DNA of 64,000 bases from Bradyrhizobium sp. AUGA SZCCT0283 (GTDB lineage Bacteria > Pseudomonadota > Alphaproteobacteria > Rhizobiales > Xanthobacteraceae), in NCBI RefSeq assembly GCF_018130385.1, contig NZ_JAFCLU010000015.1, forward strand, positions 1 through 64,000. The letters run 5' to 3'. Positions 16,639 through 24,904 of the stretch are shown here, piece after piece; position 1 is the stretch's first letter, and the number at the start of each line of letters is the position of its first letter. Position numbers and translations under genes: made by a program. The notes under the pieces are model-generated. The model worked only from the letters and a program-made list of their open reading frames with translations. It did not search any database and had not been told where the DNA came from.

Positions 16639-16652
16639 TTGATCTCGCTCAA
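16639..16652. promoter_or_regulatory. FNR/FixK-type box upstream of the DUF3775 gene
   Basis: TTGATCTCGCTCAA is an exact TTGA-N6-TCAA site. Its centre is about 65 bases before the ATG at 16711, giving a predicted leader of about 24 bases with GGAGGCG as RBS. Confidence 0.75.
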
Positions 16653-16710
16653 CTTGGAAGCGGCAGCGAGGCTCATAAAGAGCCACATTCTGGGATTCCG
16701 GAGGCGCAAG

Positions 16711-17139
16711 ATGGCCAAATCCCCATCTCTCCCCAACCTGTCGATCTCGCCGGAAAAAGCGTATTTCATCGTCGCCAAAGCTCGCCAATTCGACGCCAAG
16801 GACGGCGTCACCGACCCGGAATCTGGCTCCAATGCGAGCGATGACGGCATGCGTTCAGTGCTGGAGGACCGACAGGATGATCCGGTTCGCGCCGAACTGA
16901 CAAGCTTTATCCATGATTTGAACGAGGACGAGCAGATCGATCTTGTCGCCCTCACTTGGCTCGGCCGCGGCGACGGAGATATCGAGAATTGGGACGAACT
17001 TCGCGCTGAAGCCGCACGTGCACATAACAAGCGAACGGCCGCCTATCTGCTGGGAATGCCCTTGCTGGCCGATCATCTGGAAGAAGCGCTCTCGAAATTC
17101 GGCCACTCATCGGAAGACGTCGAATCCGACCTATTCTGA
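16711..17139 (+). CDS. DUF3775 domain protein
   Basis: The 142-residue protein shows the DUF3775 pattern: LSISPEKAYFIVAKARQFDA near the start, then SFIHDLNEDEQIDLVALTWLGRGD and a helical RAHNKRTAAYLLGMPLLADHLEEAL. The family is soluble and of unknown function. The ATG at 16711 is chosen because GGAGGCGCAAG precedes it; the frame is open upstream through the FixK-type box, which cannot be coding. A ChaB-like gene follows 34 bases later. Confidence 0.82.
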   Translation: MAKSPSLPNLSISPEKAYFIVAKARQFDAKDGVTDPESGSNASDDGMRSVLEDRQDDPVRAELTSFIHDLNEDEQIDLVALTWLGRGDGDIENWDELRAEAARAHNKRTAAYLLGMPLLADHLEEALSKFGHSSEDVESDLF

Positions 17140-17173
17140 CAGGCAAACCCTCCGTTGCTTGGTTGGGGAAACC

Positions 17174-17383
17174 ATGCCCTATCGCACTAATGCCGACCTT
17201 CCCGCATCGGTCCGCGACCACCTTCCGGCGCATGCGCAGGACATTTATCGTGCGGCGTTCAACCATGCCTTCGCAGCCCATGCTGGAGACATCAGGCAGG
17301 AAGAGATCGCCCACCGCACCGCCTGGGCAGCTGTCAAGCGATCCTACATCAAGGATGGCGATCGCTGGGTGCCGATAGAATGA
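17174..17383 (+). CDS. ChaB family protein
   Basis: The 69-residue product is a whole ChaB domain: MPYRTNADLPASVRDHLPAH opens it and RQEEIAHRTAWAAVKRSYIK is the second conserved helix. ChaB was named as a regulator of the E. coli ChaA cation antiporter, but its biochemical role is unclear and homologues occur in stress islands without chaA, as here. It is probably co-transcribed with the DUF3775 gene. Confidence 0.87.
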   Translation: MPYRTNADLPASVRDHLPAHAQDIYRAAFNHAFAAHAGDIRQEEIAHRTAWAAVKRSYIKDGDRWVPIE

Positions 17384-17422
17384 GAATGGATGCTCCCCTT
17401 GCAGCCGTTCACGGGATCAATA

Positions 17423-18088
17423 TCAGGCAATCGAGGCCGATTTCCTGGCCGGAAAGCGCTTGAGAGTAGCTATGACTTCCTCATCGCTAACCTGCCGGAA
17501 ATCACGGTAAAAATAACCGATGGCTCCAAATAGTTCCGGCGTCTCCAGGCAGATCAAGTCATCGACTTCCCGGCGCAATTTCGCGACCGTGTCGGGTGGG
17601 GCGACGGGAACGGCGAGCACCAATTCCTTCGGCTTCCGGTTGCGGATCGCCTGCAAAGCTGCTCTTGTCGTCGCACCGGTTGCGATGCCGTCGTCAATGA
17701 CGATGACTATCCGACCCGTGATCTCTGCCCGGGGACGCTTTCCTATATACAGTTTGCGCCGTCGTTCGATCTCCGCAAGCTCGCTTGCACACGCTGTCTC
17801 GAATTCATCGGCTGTTGTGCCTGAAAGCTCAATCACCTCTTCATTGCGGACAATGATCGGCGCGGCGCCATCCACCACCGCTCCCATCGCCAGTTCCGGC
17901 TGGGTCGGCACTCCGATCTTGCGAACAAGGATCAAGTCGAGGGGCGCGTCGAGCGCCGCTGCAACTTCCGCCGCGACCGGAACCCCGCCGCGCGGCAACG
18001 CGAGAACGATAGCGCTGCGTCCTTTATATTCTGCGAGTGCTTTGGCCAACCTGCGGCCAGCGTCCGATCTATCCTGAAACGTCATCAT
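17423..18088 (-). CDS. Phosphoribosyltransferase family protein
   Basis: The 221-residue protein has a type I PRTase fold. The PRPP loop is visible as IVIVIDDGIATGATTRAALQ (about residues 126-145), and PRGGVPVAAEVAAALDAPLD is the N-terminal substrate region. The nucleobase specificity is not evident. A longer frame starts at 18154, but the ATG at 18088 overlaps the stop of the upstream hydrolase (ATGATGA arrangement), indicating translational coupling. In other bacteria the two domains are often fused into one protein, which supports joint function. Confidence 0.87.
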   Translation of the reverse strand: MMTFQDRSDAGRRLAKALAEYKGRSAIVLALPRGGVPVAAEVAAALDAPLDLILVRKIGVPTQPELAMGAVVDGAAPIIVRNEEVIELSGTTADEFETACASELAEIERRRKLYIGKRPRAEITGRIVIVIDDGIATGATTRAALQAIRNRKPKELVLAVPVAPPDTVAKLRREVDDLICLETPELFGAIGYFYRDFRQVSDEEVIATLKRFPARKSASIA

Positions 18089-18816
18089 TGTCGTGAATCC
18101 CGATTGGCGTTTGCGGGTTGATTTCTCCCGGTGACAAGGTGCCGTTTGAACCATCCGGCGGCGAGTTCAATGACAGCTTCCAGTGCGCCGGGTTCCGGGA
18201 ATAGATGGGTAGCGCCGGGCACTATTTCGATGCTCTTTTCACCTCCGAGACGTTCCAGGGCCCATTGGTTGAGTTCGATCACCCCGAAATCGGCCCCGCC
18301 CACGATCAACAGCGTTGGCGCTTTGACTTGCGGCACGATGTCGCCGGCAAGATCCGGGCGTCCACCACGCGAGACCACAGCGCCGATGCGGTCACCGTGC
18401 GAACTTGCCGCAACAAGTGCGGCGGCCGCGCCTGTGCTCGCTCCAAACAGTCCGAGCGGTAAACTGCCAACATCGGGTTGCTCGACGATCCAACTCACCG
18501 CATGAATCAGGCGGCGGCCAAGAAGCTTGATGTCGAAGACATTCCTCGGGTCGTTCTCCTCTTCGGGCATCAAGAGATCAAACAGCAGAGTTGCGATCCT
18601 TCGATCGTTGAGGGCTTCCGCGACCCGGATATTCCTTGGGCTTAATCGGCTAGAGCCACTGCCATGCGCGAAAATAACCAGTGCTCGGGCTCCACCCGGA
18701 CGTCTCAACGTGCCGGCTAGGCCAAGCGGAGGGATCACCACTTCCCGTGAGACGATGGCGGAGCTGCCCTCGTCCCTACCGACACGGCCAAGCGCGAGAT
18801 CATCCTGTTGTTTCAT
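18085..18816 (-). CDS. Alpha/beta hydrolase, dienelactone-hydrolase-like
   Basis: The 243-residue enzyme has the alpha/beta hydrolase elements: VIFAHGSGSSRLSPRN as the oxyanion region, nucleophile elbow GLFGASTGAAAAL (Gly-Ala-Ser-Thr-Gly), an acid region LLIVGGADFGVIEL, and the catalytic His in VPGATHLFPEPG. It is coupled to the downstream phosphoribosyltransferase by a stop/start overlap. The FixK-type box at 18868-18881 has its centre about 58 bases before the ATG at 18816, a good class II spacing. The substrate is unknown. Confidence 0.85.
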   Translation of the reverse strand: MKQQDDLALGRVGRDEGSSAIVSREVVIPPLGLAGTLRRPGGARALVIFAHGSGSSRLSPRNIRVAEALNDRRIATLLFDLLMPEEENDPRNVFDIKLLGRRLIHAVSWIVEQPDVGSLPLGLFGASTGAAAALVAASSHGDRIGAVVSRGGRPDLAGDIVPQVKAPTLLIVGGADFGVIELNQWALERLGGEKSIEIVPGATHLFPEPGALEAVIELAAGWFKRHLVTGRNQPANANRDSRQ

Positions 18817-18867
18817 GACCGCTTACTCCACTGCCCGCAAATCATTACCCCTTGACCAACGCGGACC

Positions 18868-18881
18868 TTGATCAGCATCAA
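18868..18881. promoter_or_regulatory. FNR/FixK-type box in the hydrolase / kinase-like divergent gap
   Basis: TTGATCAGCATCAA is an exact TTGA-N6-TCAA site. The spacing fits the minus-strand hydrolase operon best. On the plus strand, class II geometry would start transcription at about the ATG at 18915. Confidence 0.75.
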
Positions 18882-18914
18882 ACATGACCGGAGGAACTCG
18901 GCCATTCTTCATCA

Positions 18915-20024
18915 ATGGCGCCTCAATCTCTGCCGCAGGCTGACGGATCTGTTTGTGACCCAGGTGCACTTACTCTCGGCGAAAAGGTCCGGTTCCTCAG
19001 CCATTCAGCGACGCATTCATGCGCCCCCGAACGGGTGGTCGCGCGTGAAACCCATATGTCCTGGGTCTTCATGGCAGGCGAACGCGTTTACAAGCTGAAG
19101 AAACCTGTTCGCTTTGCCTATCTCGATTTTTCAACGCTGGATCGGCGCGCCGCTGCCTGTCGGGCAGAGTATCTGCTGAACCGGCGTCTTGCTCCGGATG
19201 TCTATCTGGGCGTGGTTCCACTTACGCTTTCGACGTCCGGCCTCGCGATCTCGGGCGACGGCCCTGTCGTCGATTGGCTTGTGGTCATGCGGCGGCTTGA
19301 AGAGAACGAGACGCTTGAAGCTGCTTTGCACGGAGGCTGGCTGCAGCCCTTGCAGATTGATCGGCTCTCGGCGACGCTCGGTGCGTTCTACGCGCACGCG
19401 CCTCGCGTCCCCCTTAGTCCCGAGCACTATGTTATCGGATGGCAAAGGGCCTTGGCTGACAATTGCCGCGTCCTGTTCAACCGTCGCCTCGGCCTTCCTC
19501 ATGGTACTGTGGAGCGGATCGCACAGGTGCAGCGCCAATTTGCCGCCAGGCGCTCCGCCCTGTTGCTTGGGAGGATTCGCGCGCGGCGTTTTGTCGACGC
19601 ACATGGGGACCTGCGCCCCGAACATATTTGGCTCCGCAAATCCGTCACGATCATCGACTGTCTGGAATTCGATCCAAAGCTGCGGGCGCTCGACCCTCTC
19701 GATGAAATCGCCTTCCTGCATCTGGAATGCGAACGCCTCGGCGGCCTCTGGGCGGCCGAGCGGATCAGGCGGCATCTGGCGCACGCCTTGGATGACGACC
19801 CCTCCAGCGGGCTTTTCCTGTTCTATCGGAGCCATCGTGCGATGCTGCGCGCGCGCTTGGCGATCGCTCATCTACTCGATGTAAATCCTCGCACGCCCGA
19901 GAAATGGCCCCGCCTGGCCCGCGTCTATCTCGTCCTCGCCGCAGCCGATGCGGCGCGTCTCGAACGAGTTCTCGGGAGCCGCTGGAAGCTCGGGCAAGCC
20001 ACCAGAAAGAGCGGCAAGTACTGA
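18915..20024 (+). CDS. Aminoglycoside phosphotransferase-like kinase (COG2187 type)
   Basis: The 369-residue protein resembles the N-terminal kinase-like half of the COG2187 family. Seen: ETHMSWVFMAGERVYKLKKPVRFAYLDFS (the start of the domain with the nucleotide Lys), the Brenner-like HGDLRPEHIWL loop, and the metal-binding IIDCLEFDPKLRALD. In many bacteria this domain is fused to a P-loop kinase domain; here the second domain is missing, which is one of the known architectures. The substrate is unknown and true aminoglycoside resistance is unlikely. The gene is divergent from the hydrolase operon and shares its box. Confidence 0.78.
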   Translation: MAPQSLPQADGSVCDPGALTLGEKVRFLSHSATHSCAPERVVARETHMSWVFMAGERVYKLKKPVRFAYLDFSTLDRRAAACRAEYLLNRRLAPDVYLGVVPLTLSTSGLAISGDGPVVDWLVVMRRLEENETLEAALHGGWLQPLQIDRLSATLGAFYAHAPRVPLSPEHYVIGWQRALADNCRVLFNRRLGLPHGTVERIAQVQRQFAARRSALLLGRIRARRFVDAHGDLRPEHIWLRKSVTIIDCLEFDPKLRALDPLDEIAFLHLECERLGGLWAAERIRRHLAHALDDDPSSGLFLFYRSHRAMLRARLAIAHLLDVNPRTPEKWPRLARVYLVLAAADAARLERVLGSRWKLGQATRKSGKY

Positions 20025-20051
20025 ACTCGCAGTACCCGCTCTCAACGCACT

Positions 20052-21077
20052 TCAAAAAACCAGGAGATCGGTAAGCGCCTTGTCTTCATGCAGCCGACGG
20101 ATGGTCTCCGCCAGTAACGGCGCGGCCGGTACGATATCGAGCTTGTCGCGCACCGGACCAGCCGGCAGTCGAAATGCCGGAACGGAGTCGGTGGCAATGA
20201 CGCGGTCGATGGCCGGATCAGCAAGTGCCGTCTCGGCCCCTGGCATGAATAATCCGTGTGCAACGCAGGCCAGAACGCGTCGGGCGCCACGGGCTCGCGC
20301 AGCCCGCGCCGCCCGCACCAGCGTGCCGCCTGTGCTAATCAGATCGTCGACGATAATGCAGGTGGCCCCGCCAACTTCGCCTACGAACAGGTCGCCCGAA
20401 ACAACCCCGGCACTACGGTGCTTTTCGGCAAAAGCCTTGCCGATCCGACGGCCCATGACCTTTTCCAATGCTTCCCGCAGCAGGTCCGCTCGCTTGCCAC
20501 CTCCCAAATCCGGCGAGATGACGCAAAGAGGTTCGTCACCGGTTGCCTTGATCTGACCGATCAGCAATGGCGCAGCTGTCAGCGCCACGGCACGGCAGCG
20601 AAATGCGTTCTCAAAGGCGGCCTCGTTGTGTACCTCGAGCGTAACCACGGCGTCGCAGCCAGACGCTTCGAAAAGTGCGGCGACGTAACGCGTCGTCACC
20701 GGATCGTTCGGCTTGGTACGGCGGTCTTTACGCGCATAACAGAGATACGGCGCAACAGCGGTGACACGCCGGGCGCCGGCGTCTTTCAGAGCACCGATAA
20801 AGAACAGCAACCGGCAAAGCTTGTCGTTAGCGCTTTGGTCGGGGCCGCCATGAAGGCTATGGATCACGTAGACGTCGGCGCCGCCGACGGGATCAAGTGG
20901 CCTCGCCTTGTGCTCGCCATCTTCGAAATCCCGCTCTTCATGGGCGCTGAGAGGGTGCGCAAGCAGTCTGCTGACGTCACGGCCGAGACTGTCGGTGCCC
21001 TTCAACGCAAAGAGCCGGAGACGGCTGCTCACGACTGGTCCGACAGCGGTAGGCAACCATATATGATTTTCTGTCAC
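20052..21077 (-). CDS. Ribose-phosphate pyrophosphokinase (PRPP synthetase) paralogue
   Basis: The protein makes PRPP from ribose 5-phosphate and ATP if fully active. Seen: FEDGEHKARP near residue 51, the AVAPYLCYARKDRRTKPNDPVT catalytic region with the Arg/Lys flexible-loop residues, and the PRPP-binding loop IIVDDLISTGGTLVRAA. At 341 residues it is somewhat long, and it diverges from housekeeping Prs in loops, so it is likely a second, specialised copy. A phosphoribosyltransferase lies 2 kb away in the same island. The box at 21178-21191 is its best promoter signal. Confidence 0.85.
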   Translation of the reverse strand: MTENHIWLPTAVGPVVSSRLRLFALKGTDSLGRDVSRLLAHPLSAHEERDFEDGEHKARPLDPVGGADVYVIHSLHGGPDQSANDKLCRLLFFIGALKDAGARRVTAVAPYLCYARKDRRTKPNDPVTTRYVAALFEASGCDAVVTLEVHNEAAFENAFRCRAVALTAAPLLIGQIKATGDEPLCVISPDLGGGKRADLLREALEKVMGRRIGKAFAEKHRSAGVVSGDLFVGEVGGATCIIVDDLISTGGTLVRAARAARARGARRVLACVAHGLFMPGAETALADPAIDRVIATDSVPAFRLPAGPVRDKLDIVPAAPLLAETIRRLHEDKALTDLLVF

Positions 21078-21177
21078 GGCGCGCCCTTCCTAAAATGATA
21101 AGCGCGATCAAATTATCGCCCGAAGGCCGCTTTTCGCGGGGGCAGTGCGTACTAGACCATCAAAACGGATGCAATTT

Positions 21178-21191
21178 TTGACTTGGGTCAA
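21178..21191. promoter_or_regulatory. FNR/FixK-type box on the PRPP synthetase side of the divergent gap
   Basis: TTGACTTGGGTCAA is an exact TTGA-N6-TCAA site, about 108 bases from the minus-strand start at 21077. A second box lies 125 bases away at 21303. Confidence 0.7.
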
Positions 21192-21302
21192 CAAACCGGA
21201 CTGCGCATGCTGCGACTCGGCGAGCGGGTACCCGGCGCAACCACCGTCGTGAATTTTGCCTCAATGTGACGTGGGCAGGCCGCAAATTTTGAATTCTTTT
21301 GT

Positions 21303-21316
21303 TTGATAGAGATCAA
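21303..21316. promoter_or_regulatory. FNR/FixK-type box upstream of hsp20
   Basis: TTGATAGAGATCAA is an exact TTGA-N6-TCAA site with centre about 66 bases before the ATG at 21376, giving a predicted leader of about 25 bases containing AAAGGAG. Confidence 0.78.
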
Positions 21317-21375
21317 AGAGGCCGCCTGCATGGGGAATAGCTTCTAACGTCGGCAATCTCAAAGGAGTATTTGTC

Positions 21376-21918
21376 ATGGCGGAACCTGCCATCAAGTTAC
21401 CCATCAAGACCGAAACGACTTCGGCGCCGCAACTCACCAAAGCCTCGGACTGGCAACCCTTCGAAGCGTTGCGCAATCAGGTCGACCGGCTGTTTCATGA
21501 CTTCCAGACCGGATTCCTGCGGGCCCCCTCGTACCGTTCGCTCCTGGATATCGAGCCGTTCTGGCGCCGTGACTTCGGCCTCGACGTCACACCGGCCATC
21601 GATATCGTCGAGAAAGACAAAGCTTTCGAAGTGACGGCCGAGCTGCCGGGTCTCGATGTCAAGAACATCGACCTTCAGCTGTCCGACAATGTGCTGACGA
21701 TCAAGGGCGAAAAGCAGGAAGAAAAGGAAGAGAAGGCCAAGGACCGCTACGTATCCGAACGTCGCTATGGTTCCTTCCGCCGCTCGCTGCAGGTACCTGC
21801 CAGTGTCGACGCCGACAGGATCGAAGCCAGCTTCAAGAGCGGCATTCTGACCGTGACCCTGCCGAAATCGCCAGAAGCGCAGAAAAAGCAGAAAACGATC
21901 CCCGTAAGCGTGAAGTAA
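21376..21918 (+). CDS. Small heat-shock protein, Hsp20/alpha-crystallin family
   Basis: The 180-residue protein has an N-terminal arm with DWQPFEALRNQVDRLFHDF, then the alpha-crystallin domain: TPAIDIVEKDKAFEVTAELPG, DLQLSDNVLTIKGEKQEEKE, YGSFRRSLQVPASVD and FKSGILTVTLPKSPE, ending in a lysine-rich tail. It is an ATP-independent holdase. AAAGGAG precedes the ATG and a FixK-type box lies at the expected distance, suggesting induction by low oxygen as well as or instead of heat. A GroEL gene follows 98 bases downstream on the same strand. Confidence 0.93.
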   Translation: MAEPAIKLPIKTETTSAPQLTKASDWQPFEALRNQVDRLFHDFQTGFLRAPSYRSLLDIEPFWRRDFGLDVTPAIDIVEKDKAFEVTAELPGLDVKNIDLQLSDNVLTIKGEKQEEKEEKAKDRYVSERRYGSFRRSLQVPASVDADRIEASFKSGILTVTLPKSPEAQKKQKTIPVSVK

Positions 21919-22016
21919 CCGAACTGCTGGCTTCGCGGCTTCACGCTCTATCGGTGGGACCGCGTTGCCGGATTTGCACGCTCAATTTATAGGACGGCTC
22001 CTGGGAGAAGCGGCGA

Positions 22017-23639
22017 ATGGCACATAAGCAGATTCTGTTTCATTCAGCCGCCCGCGAAAAAATTCTGCGGGGGGCAACGCTTCTTGCCGATGCGGTGCGC
22101 GTCACGCTGGGACCGAAGTCGAAATCAGTCCTGATTCAAAAGAGCTGGGGCGCGCCGATCGTCTGTAATGACGGGGTGACGATCGCCAAGGAGTTCGATC
22201 TCAAGGATCCCGAAGAAAACCTCGGTGCCCAGGTGCTTCGCCAGGCCGCAGAAAGAACCGGGGACGTTGTCGGCGACGGCACCAGCACCTCAACCATCCT
22301 CGCCCATGCAATCCTCGCCGACGGCGTGCGTAACGTCGTGGCCGGCGCCAGCGCGATTGATCTCAAGCGCGGGCTGGACCGGGCGGCGCGGGTTGCGATC
22401 GCGGCGCTGCATACCATGTCCCGCCCGGTAAAGACCAAAGCGGAGAAGGCGCAGGTCGCAACTATTTCGGCTCACAATGATGCTTCGATAGGCGCCCTGG
22501 TCGCCGACGCGATCGAAAAGGTCGGCGGCGACGGCGTGATTTCGGTCGAAGAATCCAAGACCACGGAGACCACGCTGGACGTCGTCGAGGGCATGAAATT
22601 CGACCGTGGCTTCATATCGCCCTACTTCGTCACCGACGCAGAGCGCATGGAATCCGTGCTGGAAGATCCATTTGTGCTGCTTTGTGACCACAAAATCGGG
22701 GCGTTGCGCGACCTGATCCCGGTGCTCGAGCAAGTCGCCAAGTCGGGCCGTTCATTACTGATCATTGCGGAGGATATCGAAGGGGAAGCACTTGCGACCC
22801 TCATCGTCAACCAGCTTCGGGGAGTCCTGAAGGGCTGCGCGGTCAAGGCCCCCGGCTTCGGAGATCGGCGCAAGGCAATGCTGGAAGACATTGCGATATT
22901 GACCGGCGCACAGGTGATCTCTGAAGAAGTCGGATTGAAGCTCGAGAGCGTCACGTTGCAGCAGCTCGGGCGTGCCGCCCGCGTGGTCGCGGACAAGGAG
23001 AATACGACGCTGATAGGCAGCGGCGGCGATCGCGCGCGTATCGACGGCCGGATACAGCAAATCCGGCGCGAAATTGAAAAGACGACCAGCGATTATGATC
23101 GTGAGAAACTGGAGGAGCGGCTGGCAAAGCTCGCTGGCGGTGTTGCGGTGATCCGCGTCGGAGCTCCAACCGAGGCAGAGATGAAGGCAAAGAAGGAGGC
23201 GCTGGATGACGCCATCAGTTCCACCAAGGCCGCGGTGGCCGAGGGAATTGTGCCGGGCGGTGGACTTGCGCTGCTGAGATGTATCGAAGCAGTCGTTCGT
23301 GAGGAAAACGTCTGCGAAGGTGACGAGAAGACCGGCATTCAGATACTGAAGCGAGCACTCGAGGCGCCGGCGCGGCAGATCGCGGAGAATTCCGCCGTAG
23401 ACGGCGGCGTGGTCGTTGCGCGAATGCTTGCGAGCCAGGGCAATTTTGGGTTCGATGCCGCGCGCAAGGAATATGTCGATCTGGTCGAGGCCGGCATCGT
23501 CGATCCTGCGAAGGTGGTCCGTACCGCATTGGAAAACGCGGTCTCGGTTGCCAGCGTGCTGCTGCTCACCGAAGCAACGATGACGGAAATTCCGGAGACG
23601 AAGCGAGAACGGCCGGCCGAGCCGGAGATGGCAATGTGA
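22017..23639 (+). CDS. GroEL-type chaperonin, stand-alone copy
   Basis: The 540-residue protein is a group I chaperonin with the nucleotide-site elements VTLGPKSKSVLI and Asp87 in DVVGDGTST, DDAISSTKAAVAEGIVPGGG near residue 400, and a full apical domain. It departs from housekeeping GroEL in several places (SKS in place of GRN after GPK, WGAPIVCNDG) and ends in EMAM without the Gly-Gly-Met tail. No groES precedes it and no CIRCE element is seen in the 98-base gap. It is most likely a specialised paralogue used with Hsp20 and the island proteases; whether it uses a GroES from elsewhere is unknown. Confidence 0.92.
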   Translation: MAHKQILFHSAAREKILRGATLLADAVRVTLGPKSKSVLIQKSWGAPIVCNDGVTIAKEFDLKDPEENLGAQVLRQAAERTGDVVGDGTSTSTILAHAILADGVRNVVAGASAIDLKRGLDRAARVAIAALHTMSRPVKTKAEKAQVATISAHNDASIGALVADAIEKVGGDGVISVEESKTTETTLDVVEGMKFDRGFISPYFVTDAERMESVLEDPFVLLCDHKIGALRDLIPVLEQVAKSGRSLLIIAEDIEGEALATLIVNQLRGVLKGCAVKAPGFGDRRKAMLEDIAILTGAQVISEEVGLKLESVTLQQLGRAARVVADKENTTLIGSGGDRARIDGRIQQIRREIEKTTSDYDREKLEERLAKLAGGVAVIRVGAPTEAEMKAKKEALDDAISSTKAAVAEGIVPGGGLALLRCIEAVVREENVCEGDEKTGIQILKRALEAPARQIAENSAVDGGVVVARMLASQGNFGFDAARKEYVDLVEAGIVDPAKVVRTALENAVSVASVLLLTEATMTEIPETKRERPAEPEMAM

Positions 23640-23724
23640 CCTGCGTAAGCACGCAGGTCCAGAGCGGTCGTCGTCATCAGGCAGCAGCGTTAAGAGCACT
23701 GCTCGTTCCGCAGCTCGGAATCTC

Positions 23725-23946
23725 TCAGTCTTCGAACAGCGGCGGGTCCGGCCTGTCACTGCGCTCGATTTGTTCGATCGACTCGTCGTGCTCTGCGGGG
23801 ATCTCGCGTTCGACGTCGACCTGTTCCTTTTCGATCAGGCCCGTGGCTTCGTCGGTCTGTTCAGAGGGAGGGGTGCGCCTTTTCCGTGGAGGCGATGCTG
23901 ATTCCGAGATATTCCGTCGATCTGAGTATAGCATGTGCCCTCGCAA
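23725..23946 (-). CDS. Small charged hypothetical protein, 73 residues
   Basis: The product is very hydrophilic and acidic toward its end (IEKEQVDVEREIPAEHDESI, then DPPLFED), with no predicted membrane segment; probably disordered. It starts ten bases after the stop of the two-domain universal stress gene on the same strand, so it is likely the second gene of that operon. I recognise no family. It may be a genuine small stress protein or a chance frame; position and codon use favour the former. Confidence 0.5.
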   Translation of the reverse strand: MRGHMLYSDRRNISESASPPRKRRTPPSEQTDEATGLIEKEQVDVEREIPAEHDESIEQIERSDRPDPPLFED

Positions 23947-23955
23947 CTCGTTGCC

Positions 23956-24777
23956 TCAGTGGGACATCAGGCAACAGATCGGGCTCGAGGTCAGCAGATC
24001 GCGGGTCATCCCGCCAAAGACCCATTCGTTGAGCCGGCTATGACCGTAAGCGCCTGTGACCAGCAGATCGGCCCCTTCGTCTTCGGCCAGCCCGATGATC
24101 TGATCCGCACCAGAGCCGTGCGCCTGGATCTCGACCCGAGATTCGGCCTTTATCCTGTGCTGCGCCAGATAGCGGACGACGTCAGCGAGATGATGGCGCG
24201 CGATATCCATCTCATCCTTCCCACAAATTTCCATGACGGTGACGCGCTTCGCCTCGTGGAGAAACGGCAACGCGTCCTGGACAGCACGTCGCGCCTCCCG
24301 CGTATCTTTCCATCCAATCAAGACGTGGTCGGCGGCAAGGGATTTCACTGCCGCCGGCACTACCAGAAACGGACGTCCCGCTCCCAGAATAGCGGCTCCG
24401 GCATCGACGTTTCGGTAAATATCGCCTCCGGCTTTGCTTTTTTCGACCAGGATCAAATCGGCACAGCGCGCTTCGCTGATCAGAGTCTGGGTCGGAAACT
24501 CGATTGCCGATCGCCACTCGGTTTTCCGACCGGCACCGGCGGCAGCTCCGAATTTGCTTCCAGCCTCCGCAAGTGCGGCCTTCATCTTCGCGATATCGAA
24601 TTCCGTCGCGTTGTCGACGATCACGACACCTTCGGCGACGAAGGGCGGGATAATCGCAAGGGCGGACAAGCCGATCAGCTTGGCTGAGAATTTATCAGCC
24701 AGACCCGCCGCGACGCCAATCAGTTGCTTGGAAACGTGGTCGGCGTTGACGTAGACCAGCAGCGTTGCATAGGACAT
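23956..24777 (-). CDS. Universal stress protein, tandem UspA domains
   Basis: The 273-residue protein has two Usp halves. The first starts MSYATLLVYVNADHVSKQLI and is diverged; the second (ADHVLIGWKDTREARRAV onward) ends with a clear ATP-binding loop, TGAYGHSRLNEWVFGGMTRDLL, then SPICCLMSH. This is the common alphaproteobacterial tandem Usp. The FixK-type box at 24836-24849 has its centre about 65 bases from the start codon. GAGGAGCC lies just before the ATG. Confidence 0.92.
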   Translation of the reverse strand: MSYATLLVYVNADHVSKQLIGVAAGLADKFSAKLIGLSALAIIPPFVAEGVVIVDNATEFDIAKMKAALAEAGSKFGAAAGAGRKTEWRSAIEFPTQTLISEARCADLILVEKSKAGGDIYRNVDAGAAILGAGRPFLVVPAAVKSLAADHVLIGWKDTREARRAVQDALPFLHEAKRVTVMEICGKDEMDIARHHLADVVRYLAQHRIKAESRVEIQAHGSGADQIIGLAEDEGADLLVTGAYGHSRLNEWVFGGMTRDLLTSSPICCLMSH

Positions 24778-24835
24778 GGCGGCTCCTCATTTCATAGTAT
24801 GCCGCTATTACGACCACGCCTTGGCGCAGGTCCTT

Positions 24836-24849
24836 TTGACCCAAATCAA
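24836..24849. promoter_or_regulatory. FNR/FixK-type box upstream of the tandem Usp gene
   Basis: TTGACCCAAATCAA is an exact TTGA-N6-TCAA site. Predicted transcription start on the minus strand is near 24801, with a leader of about 24 bases. Confidence 0.78.
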
Positions 24850-24904
24850 ACCTTATGTCGCCTTGAATTGCGGTGGCGCGCCGAAAGGCGCACGCAACCA
24901 CCCT

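Noticed and set aside
21919..22016. Possible CIRCE or groES upstream of groEL
   Set aside because: No TTAGCACTC-N9-GAGTGCTAA element and no small ORF resembling GroES is present in the gap.
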